Shown: piece by piece, positions 40,233 through 48,922 of the stretch
Numbering within the stretch: position 1 is the first letter of the stretch
Layout of the letters: every line of letters starts with the position of its first letter
The notes under the pieces: generated by a model
Database searches by the model: none
What the model was told of the DNA's origin: nothing
What the model saw: only the letters and a program-made list of their open reading frames with translations
Assembly: GCF_036985505.1 (NCBI RefSeq)
Contig: NZ_BTGQ01000001.1
Coordinates: 496,001 to 560,000, forward strand
DNA length: 64,000 nucleotides
Direction: 5' to 3'
Source: Croceitalea sp947503285
GTDB taxonomy: Bacteria > Bacteroidota > Bacteroidia > Flavobacteriales > Flavobacteriaceae
Position numbers and translations under genes: made by a program

Positions 40233-41913
40233 AAAACCCAACTGCCTTGTCATCCCCACGTTTATCGGCACCCCCCTCCAAACGTCCATCAGCAAGTACC
40301 TTTATGGCATCTACTTTACCAATAATAGGGGTTCTTCCTTCCAAAATTTGGTAGCCCTTGGCTTTGAGCCCGTCTTTTAATTCTAGGGAAAAACCTTCTT
40401 CTTCAAACATAATGACATCAGGCAGCCATTGATGATGAAAGCGAGGGGCGTTTACCGCCTCTTGCATGCTTAAATTAAATTCATAGGTGTTTAAAATGGT
40501 CTGCGCTACCGCAGTAATAATCGTAGATCCGCCTGGTGTACCTACCACCAGCCATAATCTGCCATCCTTTTCCACAATCGTTGGTGTCATTGAACTTAGC
40601 ATTCTTTTTTCAGCGGCTATGCTATTTGCTTCTGCACCGATTAACCCAAACATATTGGGTACCCCGGGTTTTGCACTGAAATCATCCATTTCATTATTAA
40701 AGAAAATACCTAATTCTTCAGAGTATAGTTTTGAACCATACCCCCCGTTCAAGGTGGTGGTTGCCGAAATGGCATTACCTTCTGCATCGACTATGGAGTA
40801 ATGGGTCGTTTCCATACTTTCGATTATTTCAACTTCGCCATGCGAAACATCAGCGGACGAGGTTGCCCCCTCAAATGAAAAGCTTTCCATACGCTCGGTC
40901 AAATAGTCTTTTGAAAGCAGGATATCCAATGGGATATCCACAAAATCAGGGTCTCCTAAAAAGTAGTTTCTATCCGCATAGGCCCTTCTGGCCGATTCGG
41001 TAAACACTTGGATTGTTTTTTCTGAATTATGACCATAAGATGCCAAATCGTGGGGTTCCATCATTTTGAACATCTGATTCATGGTAACGCCCCCGCTACT
41101 AGGTGGACTCATGGATATGATCTTTAAATCCTTGTACGTAAATATTACCGGATAACGCCATATCGCTTTATACTTTTCCAAATCCTCTTTGGTGATGAAC
41201 CCCCCATTTTCTTGAACAAAAGAAGCTATTTTTTCTGCTACGGTACCTTTGTAAAAACCATCATGCCCTTCCTTCATGATTTTGGTCAAGGTATTTGCCA
41301 GTTCTGGATATTTTATAGTATCGCCTTCGGCATATCCTTGGGCAAATTTGGTGCTATCACCATTTACCGCAACGAAGCGTTCTTTATAACTATCCAATCT
41401 TTTCGCTTGTTTTTCAGTAACGACAACCCCTTTTTTGGCCAGGGCAATTACCGGTTCCAAAATTTCGACCAATGATAAAGAACCATACTTTTTATGGACC
41501 TCAATGACACCTGCTACCGTGCCTGGTACGCCAACTGCAGTAGCTCCAACCGTACTCATGTTGGGTATAACATCGCCCAATGAATCTAAATACATATCGG
41601 CATGGGCCGCTAAAGGCGCCTTTTCGCGATAATCCAATCCGCCTACGTCGCCATTTGCATTTCGATAGACCATAAAACCACCACCGCCTAGATTACCTGC
41701 AAATGGATAGGCAACTGCCAATGCCATCTCCGTAGCAACCATGGCATCAAAAGCGTTTCCTCCCTTTTGCATGATTTCAACCCCAATTCTTGAAGCTTCC
41801 TCGCGAGCGGAGACGACCATCGCCTTTTCGGCTATTTCGCCGGTAGGTATCACCGGAGCCTTTCGACAATTGATTAATGGGATGACAATGAAAAGTAGTA
41901 TTAGTTTTCGCAT
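40231..41913 (-). CDS. ggt: Gamma-glutamyltranspeptidase, lipoprotein
   Basis: 560 residues. The N-terminus MRKLILLFIVIPLINC gives a lipobox Cys16, so this copy is membrane-tethered. The NTN-hydrolase processing site is T369 in ETTHYSIVDAEG, the new N-terminus of the small subunit after self-cleavage. The large subunit opens with VVSAREEASRIGVEIMQKGGNAFDA and the small subunit carries TTLNGGYGSKL and SSMTPTIV...GTPGGS. Hydrolyses or transfers the gamma-glutamyl group of glutathione-like peptides. The ACP phosphodiesterase frame overlaps its start by 13 bp. Confidence 0.93.
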   Translation of the reverse strand: MRKLILLFIVIPLINCRKAPVIPTGEIAEKAMVVSAREEASRIGVEIMQKGGNAFDAMVATEMALAVAYPFAGNLGGGGFMVYRNANGDVGGLDYREKAPLAAHADMYLDSLGDVIPNMSTVGATAVGVPGTVAGVIEVHKKYGSLSLVEILEPVIALAKKGVVVTEKQAKRLDSYKERFVAVNGDSTKFAQGYAEGDTIKYPELANTLTKIMKEGHDGFYKGTVAEKIASFVQENGGFITKEDLEKYKAIWRYPVIFTYKDLKIISMSPPSSGGVTMNQMFKMMEPHDLASYGHNSEKTIQVFTESARRAYADRNYFLGDPDFVDIPLDILLSKDYLTERMESFSFEGATSSADVSHGEVEIIESMETTHYSIVDAEGNAISATTTLNGGYGSKLYSEELGIFFNNEMDDFSAKPGVPNMFGLIGAEANSIAAEKRMLSSMTPTIVEKDGRLWLVVGTPGGSTIITAVAQTILNTYEFNLSMQEAVNAPRFHHQWLPDVIMFEEEGFSLELKDGLKAKGYQILEGRTPIIGKVDAIKVLADGRLEGGADKRGDDKAVGF

Positions 41914-42494
41914 AGTGAGTTAAATTTATGTCGTGAAAAGGTAATCAATTCTTCAAAAAAAGCGGTAAACTCCTTTTCAAAATCGGAATAATACATCTCT
42001 AAATCCCGTGTGGCAAGATTCATTTTAGATCTATTCTTCGTTCTTCGGTTCATGCCTTCCAATACTTGGGATATCCCCTTTAAATTCGAATAATTGTACA
42101 ACCAATCATCAGCCAGCATAAAAGGCATCATATTTTGGGTTTTTGAAGGCAATAGTTCATAATTCTTTTCCAATAAGTGGTAAAACACTTGAACATATTC
42201 CTTTAGGGGTACGTTCGAATATTCCTTCCAATTTTTTGCTAAAAAATGATCATAAAAAATATCCACGATAACACGACTGTAATGGCCATAGTTCTTGTGA
42301 AGACGTTTGCTACTTTTTTTAGGTATAGGATGGGTATCCGTGTAAGTATCTATTTCGCGATGTAGTAAAATACCTTTTTGAATGGTAAGCGGTAAGTGTT
42401 TGTATTTATTGCCACGAATATGATCTGCAAAAAAATTGCCCAATGTAATTTCAGGATGATCAAATGATAGATATATGTGTGCCAAAAAATTCAC
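41901..42494 (-). CDS. Acyl carrier protein phosphodiesterase (AcpH-like)
   Basis: 197 residues, DUF479. MNFLAHIYLSFDHPEITLGNFFADHIRG opens the HD-like fold; later motifs are GILLHREIDTYTDTHP, YGHYSRVIVDIFYDHFLA and MMPFMLADDWLYNY. The clustered H/D residues are those that bind Mn2+ in AcpH, which removes 4'-phosphopantetheine from ACP. The gene starts 72 bp from the divergent glmM, and its end overlaps the ggt start by 13 bp, suggesting cotranscription. Confidence 0.88.
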   Translation of the reverse strand: MNFLAHIYLSFDHPEITLGNFFADHIRGNKYKHLPLTIQKGILLHREIDTYTDTHPIPKKSSKRLHKNYGHYSRVIVDIFYDHFLAKNWKEYSNVPLKEYVQVFYHLLEKNYELLPSKTQNMMPFMLADDWLYNYSNLKGISQVLEGMNRRTKNRSKMNLATRDLEMYYSDFEKEFTAFFEELITFSRHKFNSLCEN

Positions 42495-42539
42495 TGTTGG
42501 AATTTACGAATAAGGTACACGTAATAACAGTCATCAATC

Positions 42540-42547
42540 TATATTTG
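42540..42547 (+). promoter_or_regulatory. -10 box TATATTTG for glmM
   Basis: TATATTTG, 19 bp before the ATG at 42567. No TTG at the usual -33 distance was found. Confidence 0.5.
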
Positions 42548-42566
42548 CAAAAACTTTATAAACACC

Positions 42567-43955
42567 ATGACATTAATAAAATCCATTTCAGGAATTAGGG
42601 GAACTATTGGAGGAAGCACAGGGGATAACCTTACCCCAATCGATGCGGTTAAATTCGCCGCTGCTTATGGAACCTGGTTAAAGCAATATGCACAGAAAGA
42701 AGAACTGAAAGTAGTTATCGGTCGAGATGCCCGATTGTCTGGTGAGATGATACAAAATTTGGTGGTGTCCACTTTGGTGGGCTTGGGTATTGATGTTATT
42801 GATTTAGGGCTATCGACAACACCAACCGTAGAAATTGCCGTGCCTATTGAGGGTGCTGATGGTGGAATCATATTGACGGCAAGTCATAATCCGAAAGAAT
42901 GGAACGCCTTAAAACTGTTAAATGAGAAAGGGGAGTTTTTAGATGCCGAACAAGGGGCCCTAATTTTAGGGTTGGCAGAAAAGGAAGCTTTTGATTTCGC
43001 CGAAGTGGATGATTTAGGAAGTATCGTCAGAAACGACGCATATATAGATATACATATTGATGAGGTCTTAAAATTACCATTGGTAGATGCCAACACTATT
43101 CGAGCTAAAAAATTCAAAGTGGTCGTTGATGGTGTAAACAGTACAGGGGGTATTGCGATACCGAAGTTATTGAAAGAGCTGGGTGCAGAGGTAATTGAAC
43201 TTTATTGTGATCCTACCGGGCACTTTCCCCACAACCCTGAACCTTTAAAAGAACATCTTGGTGACATTTGTGGCTTGGTGGTCAAAGAAGGTGCTGATTT
43301 TGGTATCGTCGTGGATCCCGATGTGGATCGTTTGGCCTTCATCAGTAATGATGGGGAAATGTTCGGAGAAGAGTATACCCTCGTAGCCTGTGCTGATTAT
43401 GTGCTGGGTAAGACCAAAGGGAATACCGTTTCCAACCTTTCTTCTTCCAGGGCACTTCGCGATATCACACAGCAGCATGGAGGCACCTATGAAGCTGCTG
43501 CTGTTGGTGAAGTGAATGTAGTCGCAAAAATGAAAGCCACTGATGCCATCATTGGTGGTGAGGGCAATGGCGGTATTATTTACCCCGAAAGCCATTATGG
43601 CCGTGATTCTTTGGTAGGTACTGCCTTGTTTTTGATGTTACTGGCCGAAAAGGGAGGTACGGTTGCCGAATTGCGGGCAAGTTACCCAAGCTATTTCATG
43701 AGTAAAAATAAGATTCAATTGACCCCCGAATTAGATGTAGACGGAATTTTAAGTGCTATGGCCGAAAAATATAAGAATGAAGATGTTTCGACCATTGATG
43801 GTGTGAAAATTGATTTTCCCCAGAATTGGGTGCATCTACGTAAATCAAATACGGAACCAATCATACGCATTTACACAGAGGCAAAGAGTCAAAAGGAAGC
43901 GGATGGACTAGCGGAACGTATTATAGGTCAAATAAAAGAAATCGCAAACTTGTAA
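42567..43955 (+). CDS. glmM: Phosphoglucosamine mutase
   Basis: 462 residues, alpha-D-phosphohexomutase fold. It interconverts glucosamine-6-P and glucosamine-1-P for peptidoglycan and LPS precursors. The phosphoserine is S106 in ILTASHNPKEWN; the metal loop is DPDVDRLAF; sugar-binding GEGNGG follows; and the phosphate-binding end is HLRKSNTEPIIRIYTEA. The sequence NPKEW instead of NPKE(Y/F) is common in Bacteroidota GlmM. A strong terminator hairpin follows the stop. PMM/PGM activity cannot be excluded. Confidence 0.9.
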   Translation: MTLIKSISGIRGTIGGSTGDNLTPIDAVKFAAAYGTWLKQYAQKEELKVVIGRDARLSGEMIQNLVVSTLVGLGIDVIDLGLSTTPTVEIAVPIEGADGGIILTASHNPKEWNALKLLNEKGEFLDAEQGALILGLAEKEAFDFAEVDDLGSIVRNDAYIDIHIDEVLKLPLVDANTIRAKKFKVVVDGVNSTGGIAIPKLLKELGAEVIELYCDPTGHFPHNPEPLKEHLGDICGLVVKEGADFGIVVDPDVDRLAFISNDGEMFGEEYTLVACADYVLGKTKGNTVSNLSSSRALRDITQQHGGTYEAAAVGEVNVVAKMKATDAIIGGEGNGGIIYPESHYGRDSLVGTALFLMLLAEKGGTVAELRASYPSYFMSKNKIQLTPELDVDGILSAMAEKYKNEDVSTIDGVKIDFPQNWVHLRKSNTEPIIRIYTEAKSQKEADGLAERIIGQIKEIANL

Positions 43956-43960
43956 AGCAA

Positions 43961-43994
43961 CAAAGAAAGTGTCGCATAAGCCACTTTCTTTGTG
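43961..43994. terminator. Intrinsic terminator between glmM and MORN gene
   Basis: Stem ACAAAGAAAGTG (43961-43972) and CACTTTCTTTGT (43983-43994), 12 bp with a 10-nt loop, between two convergent stops. The T-run is weak, but the position fits termination in both directions. Confidence 0.7.
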
Positions 43995-44015
43995 CATTCT
44001 GTTTATGAATAAAGA

Positions 44016-44480
44016 TTATTTTCTGGCCACCAATTCGTCTGAGGCCCAAACTCCTTTTTGGGTAACCATACCGTTAGGATCAAATACCTTTCCCTTTCCG
44101 TTTTTTTGATTTCCTTTCCATTTACCGCTCCATTTCATGCCATCGGCATCAATTTGAGAACCTATACCGTGACGTTGATGGTTTTTAAAAGCGCCTTCAT
44201 AGCGATGGCCATTTGACCAAACATAAGTACCTTTTCCTGAAAGTTTAGCTCCAGAAAGCCCTCCTGAGTACGAAGCGCCATCAGGCCAAGTCACGTTTCC
44301 TTTGACATACTTACCGGCCCGCAATTCAACATCCAATTGTACACCTTCCAATTCAAGTTGGTACCATCCATCAGCGAATGATTTCAGTTGGGTATTGTAC
44401 GGTATCGTATTGAAATCTTGTGCGTTAAGATTAAAACCTATGGTGAAAGCAAATACGATTACATAAAAAATCTTTTTCAT
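44016..44480 (-). CDS. MORN repeat protein, exported
   Basis: 154 residues from the ATG at 44480, which gives the signal peptide MKKIFYVIVFAFTIGFNLNAQ. The longer frame overlaps the upstream hydrolase gene out of frame and is rejected. Three to four MORN-like repeats follow: YVKGNVTWPDGASYSGGL, LSGKGTYVWSNGHRYEGAF, RHGIGSQIDADGMKWSGKW and KNGKGKVFDPNGMVTQKG. Likely a periplasmic or surface repeat protein. Partner unknown. Confidence 0.8.
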   Translation of the reverse strand: MKKIFYVIVFAFTIGFNLNAQDFNTIPYNTQLKSFADGWYQLELEGVQLDVELRAGKYVKGNVTWPDGASYSGGLSGAKLSGKGTYVWSNGHRYEGAFKNHQRHGIGSQIDADGMKWSGKWKGNQKNGKGKVFDPNGMVTQKGVWASDELVARK

Positions 44481-44551
44481 AGCATTTTTTTTGGGTAGGT
44501 CGCACGTACCGATTGAAAGCTTACAGAAAAGAGTGAAAAAATTTAAAATGA

Positions 44552-45406
44552 TTATTCGATAAAGGAAAGAATGGAGTCTTTGACCAATTTTTCCCTTTCC
44601 CAAACAATGAAATGCCTTTCATCTTGCAAGGTGATGGTTTTTAAGGTATCGACGTTGGTAAATTCACGTTCCATATAACCGACATTTTGATAGGGAACCA
44701 GATTGTCGACCGTACCGTGTATGATCAGAACCCTTTCAGAAAGTTGGTGGAGTTCGGGTTGTAGTTCAAACAAGTCTTTTTTAAGTGCCCAAAGCTCATC
44801 ATTAGAAGGCCTTAATGCCCCCGGAACCAGGTGTTTTAAAGGGAAATAAAGCAAAGGCTTTCGCCATTTTTCCGGCTTCTCCGCTTCAGGGTCGAGCGCA
44901 CCTGCCAGAATAACTAGGTTTTCATAGAATTTCGGGTTCTCCAACGCCATTTTTACAATTAATGGCCCTCCATAAGAATGCCCTATCAAGGTGATGGGTT
45001 TTCCATTATCAAGTTGGGTCAATAGTTCGTTCAAAATTTTCGCTTGTGGTTCAAGCGATAAACTTCGACGAAAATTACTTTTACCAAAGCCAGGTCTATC
45101 TGGGGCAATAAGCCTATAATCATCCATTAGAATGGAGTCTGATAGGTAAGCCTTCCAGCCATCCCAACTTCCTGGGGACCCATGTATGAAGACCAAGTTC
45201 GGTGCATCTTTTTTGCCGGTTTCGAGGTAGTGGAGCTTTCGCTTCCCAATCAAGACGGTTGAATCAATGTACGCAACACCTTTCTCTTGAAAATAACGGG
45301 CAGTCTCTTTTTTAGAGGATCTTAAAGTCAAACAAGAATGGTTGAATGAAACATAGGCAATCAAAAAAAGGAAAATGAAATATCTTTTTTTTAAAACTTT
45401 CTTCAA
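44552..45406 (-). CDS. Alpha/beta hydrolase, lipoprotein-like
   Basis: 284 residues. The N-terminal hydrophobic stretch ends in a lipobox-like HSC (Cys25), so export as a lipoprotein is possible. The catalytic framework is FIHGSPGSWDGW (oxyanion), nucleophile S144 in IGHSYGGPL, an acidic residue in IHGTVDNLVPY, and His in DERHFIVWE. This is the epoxide hydrolase/haloperoxidase-type fold. Substrate unknown. The MORN gene lies 71 bp downstream. Confidence 0.88.
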   Translation of the reverse strand: MKKVLKKRYFIFLFLIAYVSFNHSCLTLRSSKKETARYFQEKGVAYIDSTVLIGKRKLHYLETGKKDAPNLVFIHGSPGSWDGWKAYLSDSILMDDYRLIAPDRPGFGKSNFRRSLSLEPQAKILNELLTQLDNGKPITLIGHSYGGPLIVKMALENPKFYENLVILAGALDPEAEKPEKWRKPLLYFPLKHLVPGALRPSNDELWALKKDLFELQPELHQLSERVLIIHGTVDNLVPYQNVGYMEREFTNVDTLKTITLQDERHFIVWEREKLVKDSILSFIE

Positions 45407-45477
45407 GACCTTTTGGTTGAGTTGAGATTGTGAAAAATCGGTTTTTTAGTCGAAAAACTTACTGAAAATTACAACTT

Positions 45478-47145
45478 TTAAAAGAGTCCTGTAATATTTC
45501 CTTCAGAATCAACATCGATTTTTTCTGAAGAAGGATGCGCAGGTAACCCGGGCATTCGCATGATGCTTCCCGTTATAGGGATTAAGAAGCCCGCTCCCGC
45601 TGCAATTTCGATTTCCCGAACGGTAATTATAAAGTCTTTTGGTCGCCCCAATAATTTTGGATTATCAGAGAGCGATTTTTGTGTTTTGGCGATACATATC
45701 GCCAAGTGGTCCAATCCCAGATCTTCGATTTTCTTCAAGTCCCGCAGGGCTTGAGCAGCGTAATCAACATGACGTGCACCATAAATTTTAGTAGCAATCT
45801 GCGTTATCTTCTCTTTAACCGGGGTATCCCATCGATACATTGGTGTGAATTGCGTGGTACATTTCTCGGCTATTGCAATTACCTTTTTTGCCAAGTCCAA
45901 AGTTCCCTTGCCTCCTTTTTCCCAACCTTCAGCGAGCGCAACTTCGACATCGAGCTTTGCTGCGATTTTTCGTACCAATGCTATTTCTTCATCACTATCG
46001 GACACAAACTTATTGATGGCGATTATTGGTGTAACATTGAACTGTTTTATGTTTTCAATGTGTTTCTCTAAATTGGGCATCCCCTTTAAGAGTGCCTCCG
46101 TATCTTTTTCTTTTAGTCGGTCTAGGGCAGCACACCCATGGTATTTTAAGGCTCGTATCGTAGTGGTAAGCACTACTACTTTTGGCGATAACCCTGCACT
46201 TTGACACTTGATGTCAAAGAACTTTTCAGCACCAAGGTCAAATCCAAATCCAGCCTCGGTCACGACATAATCTGAAAAGGTCATGCCCATTCGGGTAGCA
46301 ATGACCGAATTGGTTCCCTGGGCAATATTGGCAAAAGGTCCACCATGGATAATAGCTGGGTTTCCCTCAATGGTTTGAACTAAATTAGGTTGTAGGGCCT
46401 CTTTTAATAATGCCGTCATGGCCCCTTCAGCCTTTAAGTCACGAGCATAAATGGGCTTTTTGTCAAAGGTGTATCCAATAAAAATAGCACCCAATCTTTT
46501 TTTGAGGTCCATCAAATCCCCCGCCAAACATAAAATGGCCATGATCTCAGAGGCAGCGGTAATATCAAAACCTGTTTCCCTGGGTATTCCAGAACCAGTA
46601 CCGCCCAATCCTACTATGGTATGCCTTAGGGCACGGTCGTTCATATCGATAACACGTTTCCAAGAAATTGTTCTTGGGTCGAGGTTAAGTGAAGTTGTCT
46701 TACTCTGAATATTGTTATCTATTAAAGCGGCCAAAAGGTTATGCGCTTTTTCAATAGCGGAAAAATCACCGGTAAAATGAAGATTGATATCTTCCATGGG
46801 CAATACTTGCGAATATCCACCACCGGTCGCTCCCCCTTTGATTCCGAAAACCGGACCTAATGATGGTTCCCGTAGCACGACAGTCGTCTTTTTGCCAAGC
46901 TGATTCAACCCTTCCGTCAATCCGATGGACATGGTCGTTTTTCCCTCACCAGCAGGAGTAGGGGATATGGCCGATACCAAGATCAAATTTGATTCGGCGA
47001 CTTTTTCCTTATTGATCAATGATAATGGTAATTTGGCCTTATACTTTCCGTATGGCTCTAAATCATTGTGTTGAACACCAAATTTCCCAGCTATTTCCGC
47101 AATAGGTCTTAACGTTACTTTTCGAGCAATTTCAAGGTCGGTCAT
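45478..47145 (-). CDS. fhs: Formate--tetrahydrofolate ligase
   Basis: 555 residues from the ATG at 47145; a TTG two codons earlier is the alternative. It makes 10-formyl-THF from formate, THF and ATP. ATP-binding TPAGEGKTTMSIGLTEGL, the monovalent-cation/folate region EPSLGPVFGIKGGATGGGYSQV, and FTGDFSAIEKAHNLLAALIDN are all standard. Other landmarks are PFANIAQGTNSVIA and ITGSIMRMPGLP. Length is normal for the family. One-carbon metabolism partners are not in the window. Confidence 0.96.
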   Translation of the reverse strand: MTDLEIARKVTLRPIAEIAGKFGVQHNDLEPYGKYKAKLPLSLINKEKVAESNLILVSAISPTPAGEGKTTMSIGLTEGLNQLGKKTTVVLREPSLGPVFGIKGGATGGGYSQVLPMEDINLHFTGDFSAIEKAHNLLAALIDNNIQSKTTSLNLDPRTISWKRVIDMNDRALRHTIVGLGGTGSGIPRETGFDITAASEIMAILCLAGDLMDLKKRLGAIFIGYTFDKKPIYARDLKAEGAMTALLKEALQPNLVQTIEGNPAIIHGGPFANIAQGTNSVIATRMGMTFSDYVVTEAGFGFDLGAEKFFDIKCQSAGLSPKVVVLTTTIRALKYHGCAALDRLKEKDTEALLKGMPNLEKHIENIKQFNVTPIIAINKFVSDSDEEIALVRKIAAKLDVEVALAEGWEKGGKGTLDLAKKVIAIAEKCTTQFTPMYRWDTPVKEKITQIATKIYGARHVDYAAQALRDLKKIEDLGLDHLAICIAKTQKSLSDNPKLLGRPKDFIITVREIEIAAGAGFLIPITGSIMRMPGLPAHPSSEKIDVDSEGNITGLF

Positions 47146-47183
47146 TTTCAATTAAATTGGCTAAGAAGATACAAAAAACCAAT

Positions 47184-48071
47184 TCAAACCGCATTTTGCT
47201 GTTTACCTCGATGCTTCCAACGTTTGTGGGTCCAAAAATAATATTCGGGGGCTTCGTATATGGCTTTTTCAGTCTCGGCTAGAAAAGCATCCGTTATTTC
47301 ATAATTCGGTACTGTACTTGGTGTTTCGGTAAGGCATTTGAAGGTAGCTTCATAGTGCCCCCTTTTTAATTTCCTAACCTTAAGATAGAGCGGAATCAAA
47401 TTGTACTTTTTACAGAGCTCTTCCCCTCCCACATGCACAGGAACCGTTATACCCATGAATTTTCGCCAATACTTGGTTCTGGAAACCATGGGCGATTGGT
47501 CGCTTAAAATACCTACTGTAAAGGTTTCTTCACCCTTCGACAGTCTTGAAATAATACGGGGGGCCTCATAAGTTCTGATAAGCCTGGTGCCGAACTTTCC
47601 CCTGATATCACGAATTAGTCTGTCGAAATATTTATTTTGGATTTTTTGATAAATGCCATAGCCATGGGAATCCATTTGTGTGTTTATGGACAAGGCCCAT
47701 TCCCAACTGGCATAATGCGATATCATGGTCATACAGTTGTATCCATTTTGCTCCAATTCGTTTAAAACGGAAATATTGGTAATCTTATAACGCCGTTGCA
47801 TCTCTTCATTGGAAATACCAAGGGTTTTGATCATTTCTAAAAACATATCACACATATGGCGATAGAATTTTTTCTGGATCTTGAGAATTTCATCTTTTGA
47901 TTTATCGGGAAAAACCAATTCCAAATTATTCTGTACTACTTTTTTACGATATCCGATGACTGTATAAATAAGATGGAACAGTACATCTGAAATCGTATAA
48001 ATAATTTTGAATGGAAGTCTCGAGATTACCCAGAGTATGGGGTAAACCAGATAGAAAACTAACAATTGCAT
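47184..48071 (-). CDS. Lysophospholipid/lipid A acyltransferase (LpxL/HtrB-like)
   Basis: 295 residues. An N-terminal membrane anchor (LLVFYLVYPILWVISRLPF) precedes the acyltransferase motif H119-YASWE124 (HX4E), and later GILSDQSPM and PVHVGGEELCKKYNLIPLYLKV. This matches the late acyltransferase family that adds a secondary acyl chain to lipid A, or the related phospholipid enzymes. The gene is divergent from the rhomboid protease, with starts 53 bp apart sharing a palindromic pair of -10 boxes. Confidence 0.88.
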   Translation of the reverse strand: MQLLVFYLVYPILWVISRLPFKIIYTISDVLFHLIYTVIGYRKKVVQNNLELVFPDKSKDEILKIQKKFYRHMCDMFLEMIKTLGISNEEMQRRYKITNISVLNELEQNGYNCMTMISHYASWEWALSINTQMDSHGYGIYQKIQNKYFDRLIRDIRGKFGTRLIRTYEAPRIISRLSKGEETFTVGILSDQSPMVSRTKYWRKFMGITVPVHVGGEELCKKYNLIPLYLKVRKLKRGHYEATFKCLTETPSTVPNYEITDAFLAETEKAIYEAPEYYFWTHKRWKHRGKQQNAV

Positions 48072-48087
48072 GTAAAAAACGTATGCG

Positions 48088-48105
48088 CAAATATAGCTAT
48101 ATTTG
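48088..48105. promoter_or_regulatory. Palindromic divergent -10 pair (CAAATATAGCTATATTTG)
   Basis: A perfect 18-bp palindrome consisting of two head-to-head TATATTTG boxes separated by GC: minus strand 48088-48095 for the acyltransferase (ATG 48071), plus strand 48098-48105 for the rhomboid gene (ATG 48125). Spacing to the starts is 16 and 19 bp. One RNA polymerase would exclude the other. Confidence 0.7.
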
Positions 48106-48124
48106 ACGCCAAACTTAAGCTGCC

Positions 48125-48775
48125 ATGTATAATTTGCATTTAGCTACAATAGCGATTATAGCCGCCAATGTATTGGTTTCACTTCGTGGTTTCAACGATC
48201 AAAATTTCTTTGAACGATATAAGTTCAGTATCGGGGCCATTAAAGCCGGCCAACGGGAACGTATGTTTACGTCAGGTTTTTTACATGTTGACATATCGCA
48301 TCTTTTTTTCAATATGTTCACGCTCTATTTTTTTGCGAATGTGGTCATTACTTGGTTCGGACCGACCAAATTTTTGATCATTTATTTTATCAGTCTTGTA
48401 GCGGGTAGTTTACTGGCTTTGTTTTTTCATAAAGATGAGCCTTACTATAGTGCAGTTGGGGCTAGCGGGGCGGTAACGGGTATATTGTATGCAGCCATTC
48501 TTTTAAAACCCGATATGCAATTGGGTATTTTGTTCATTCCGATTCCCCTACCAGCTTATGTTCTCGGTATTGGATATCTGTTGTATTCCATTTACGGAAT
48601 GAAGAGCCGCTTGGGCAATATTGGACATACCGCACATTTTGGCGGGGCCATTGGGGGCTATGTGATCACGTTACTCTTCAGACCGAGTCTTTTGGTTACG
48701 GATACGCTTATGGTGCTATTATTGGCACTTCCCATTGTTATTCTCTTCGTTTTAGCAAAAATGAGCAAAATCTAA
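48125..48775 (+). CDS. Rhomboid family intramembrane serine protease
   Basis: 216 residues, six or seven TM helices. Catalytic dyad S114 in VGASGAVTG (GxSG) and H171 in HTAHFGGAIGGY. The conserved HVDISHLFFNMFTLYFF loop (HxxxN) is in helix 2. It cleaves single-pass membrane proteins within the bilayer. The substrate is unknown. It starts 19 bp from its -10 box and is followed by 147 bp with no recognisable terminator or ORF. Confidence 0.93.
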   Translation: MYNLHLATIAIIAANVLVSLRGFNDQNFFERYKFSIGAIKAGQRERMFTSGFLHVDISHLFFNMFTLYFFANVVITWFGPTKFLIIYFISLVAGSLLALFFHKDEPYYSAVGASGAVTGILYAAILLKPDMQLGILFIPIPLPAYVLGIGYLLYSIYGMKSRLGNIGHTAHFGGAIGGYVITLLFRPSLLVTDTLMVLLLALPIVILFVLAKMSKI

Positions 48776-48922
48776 AGTAAAGTAGCGGGCGAATACACTT
48801 AAAGTAATTTTTGATTCGTTCACATGCAGTAGGTTGTCGTTCGTCGAAATCTGGTTTTCATGCGGTAATAAGTTTAGAACTTGCACGTTAGATAGTGAAC
48901 TTACAAACCAAACCTACTAGTT

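Noticed and set aside
44480..44603. Longer N-terminus for the MORN protein.
   Set aside because: It overlaps the hydrolase gene out of frame and hides the signal peptide; the ATG at 44480 is better.
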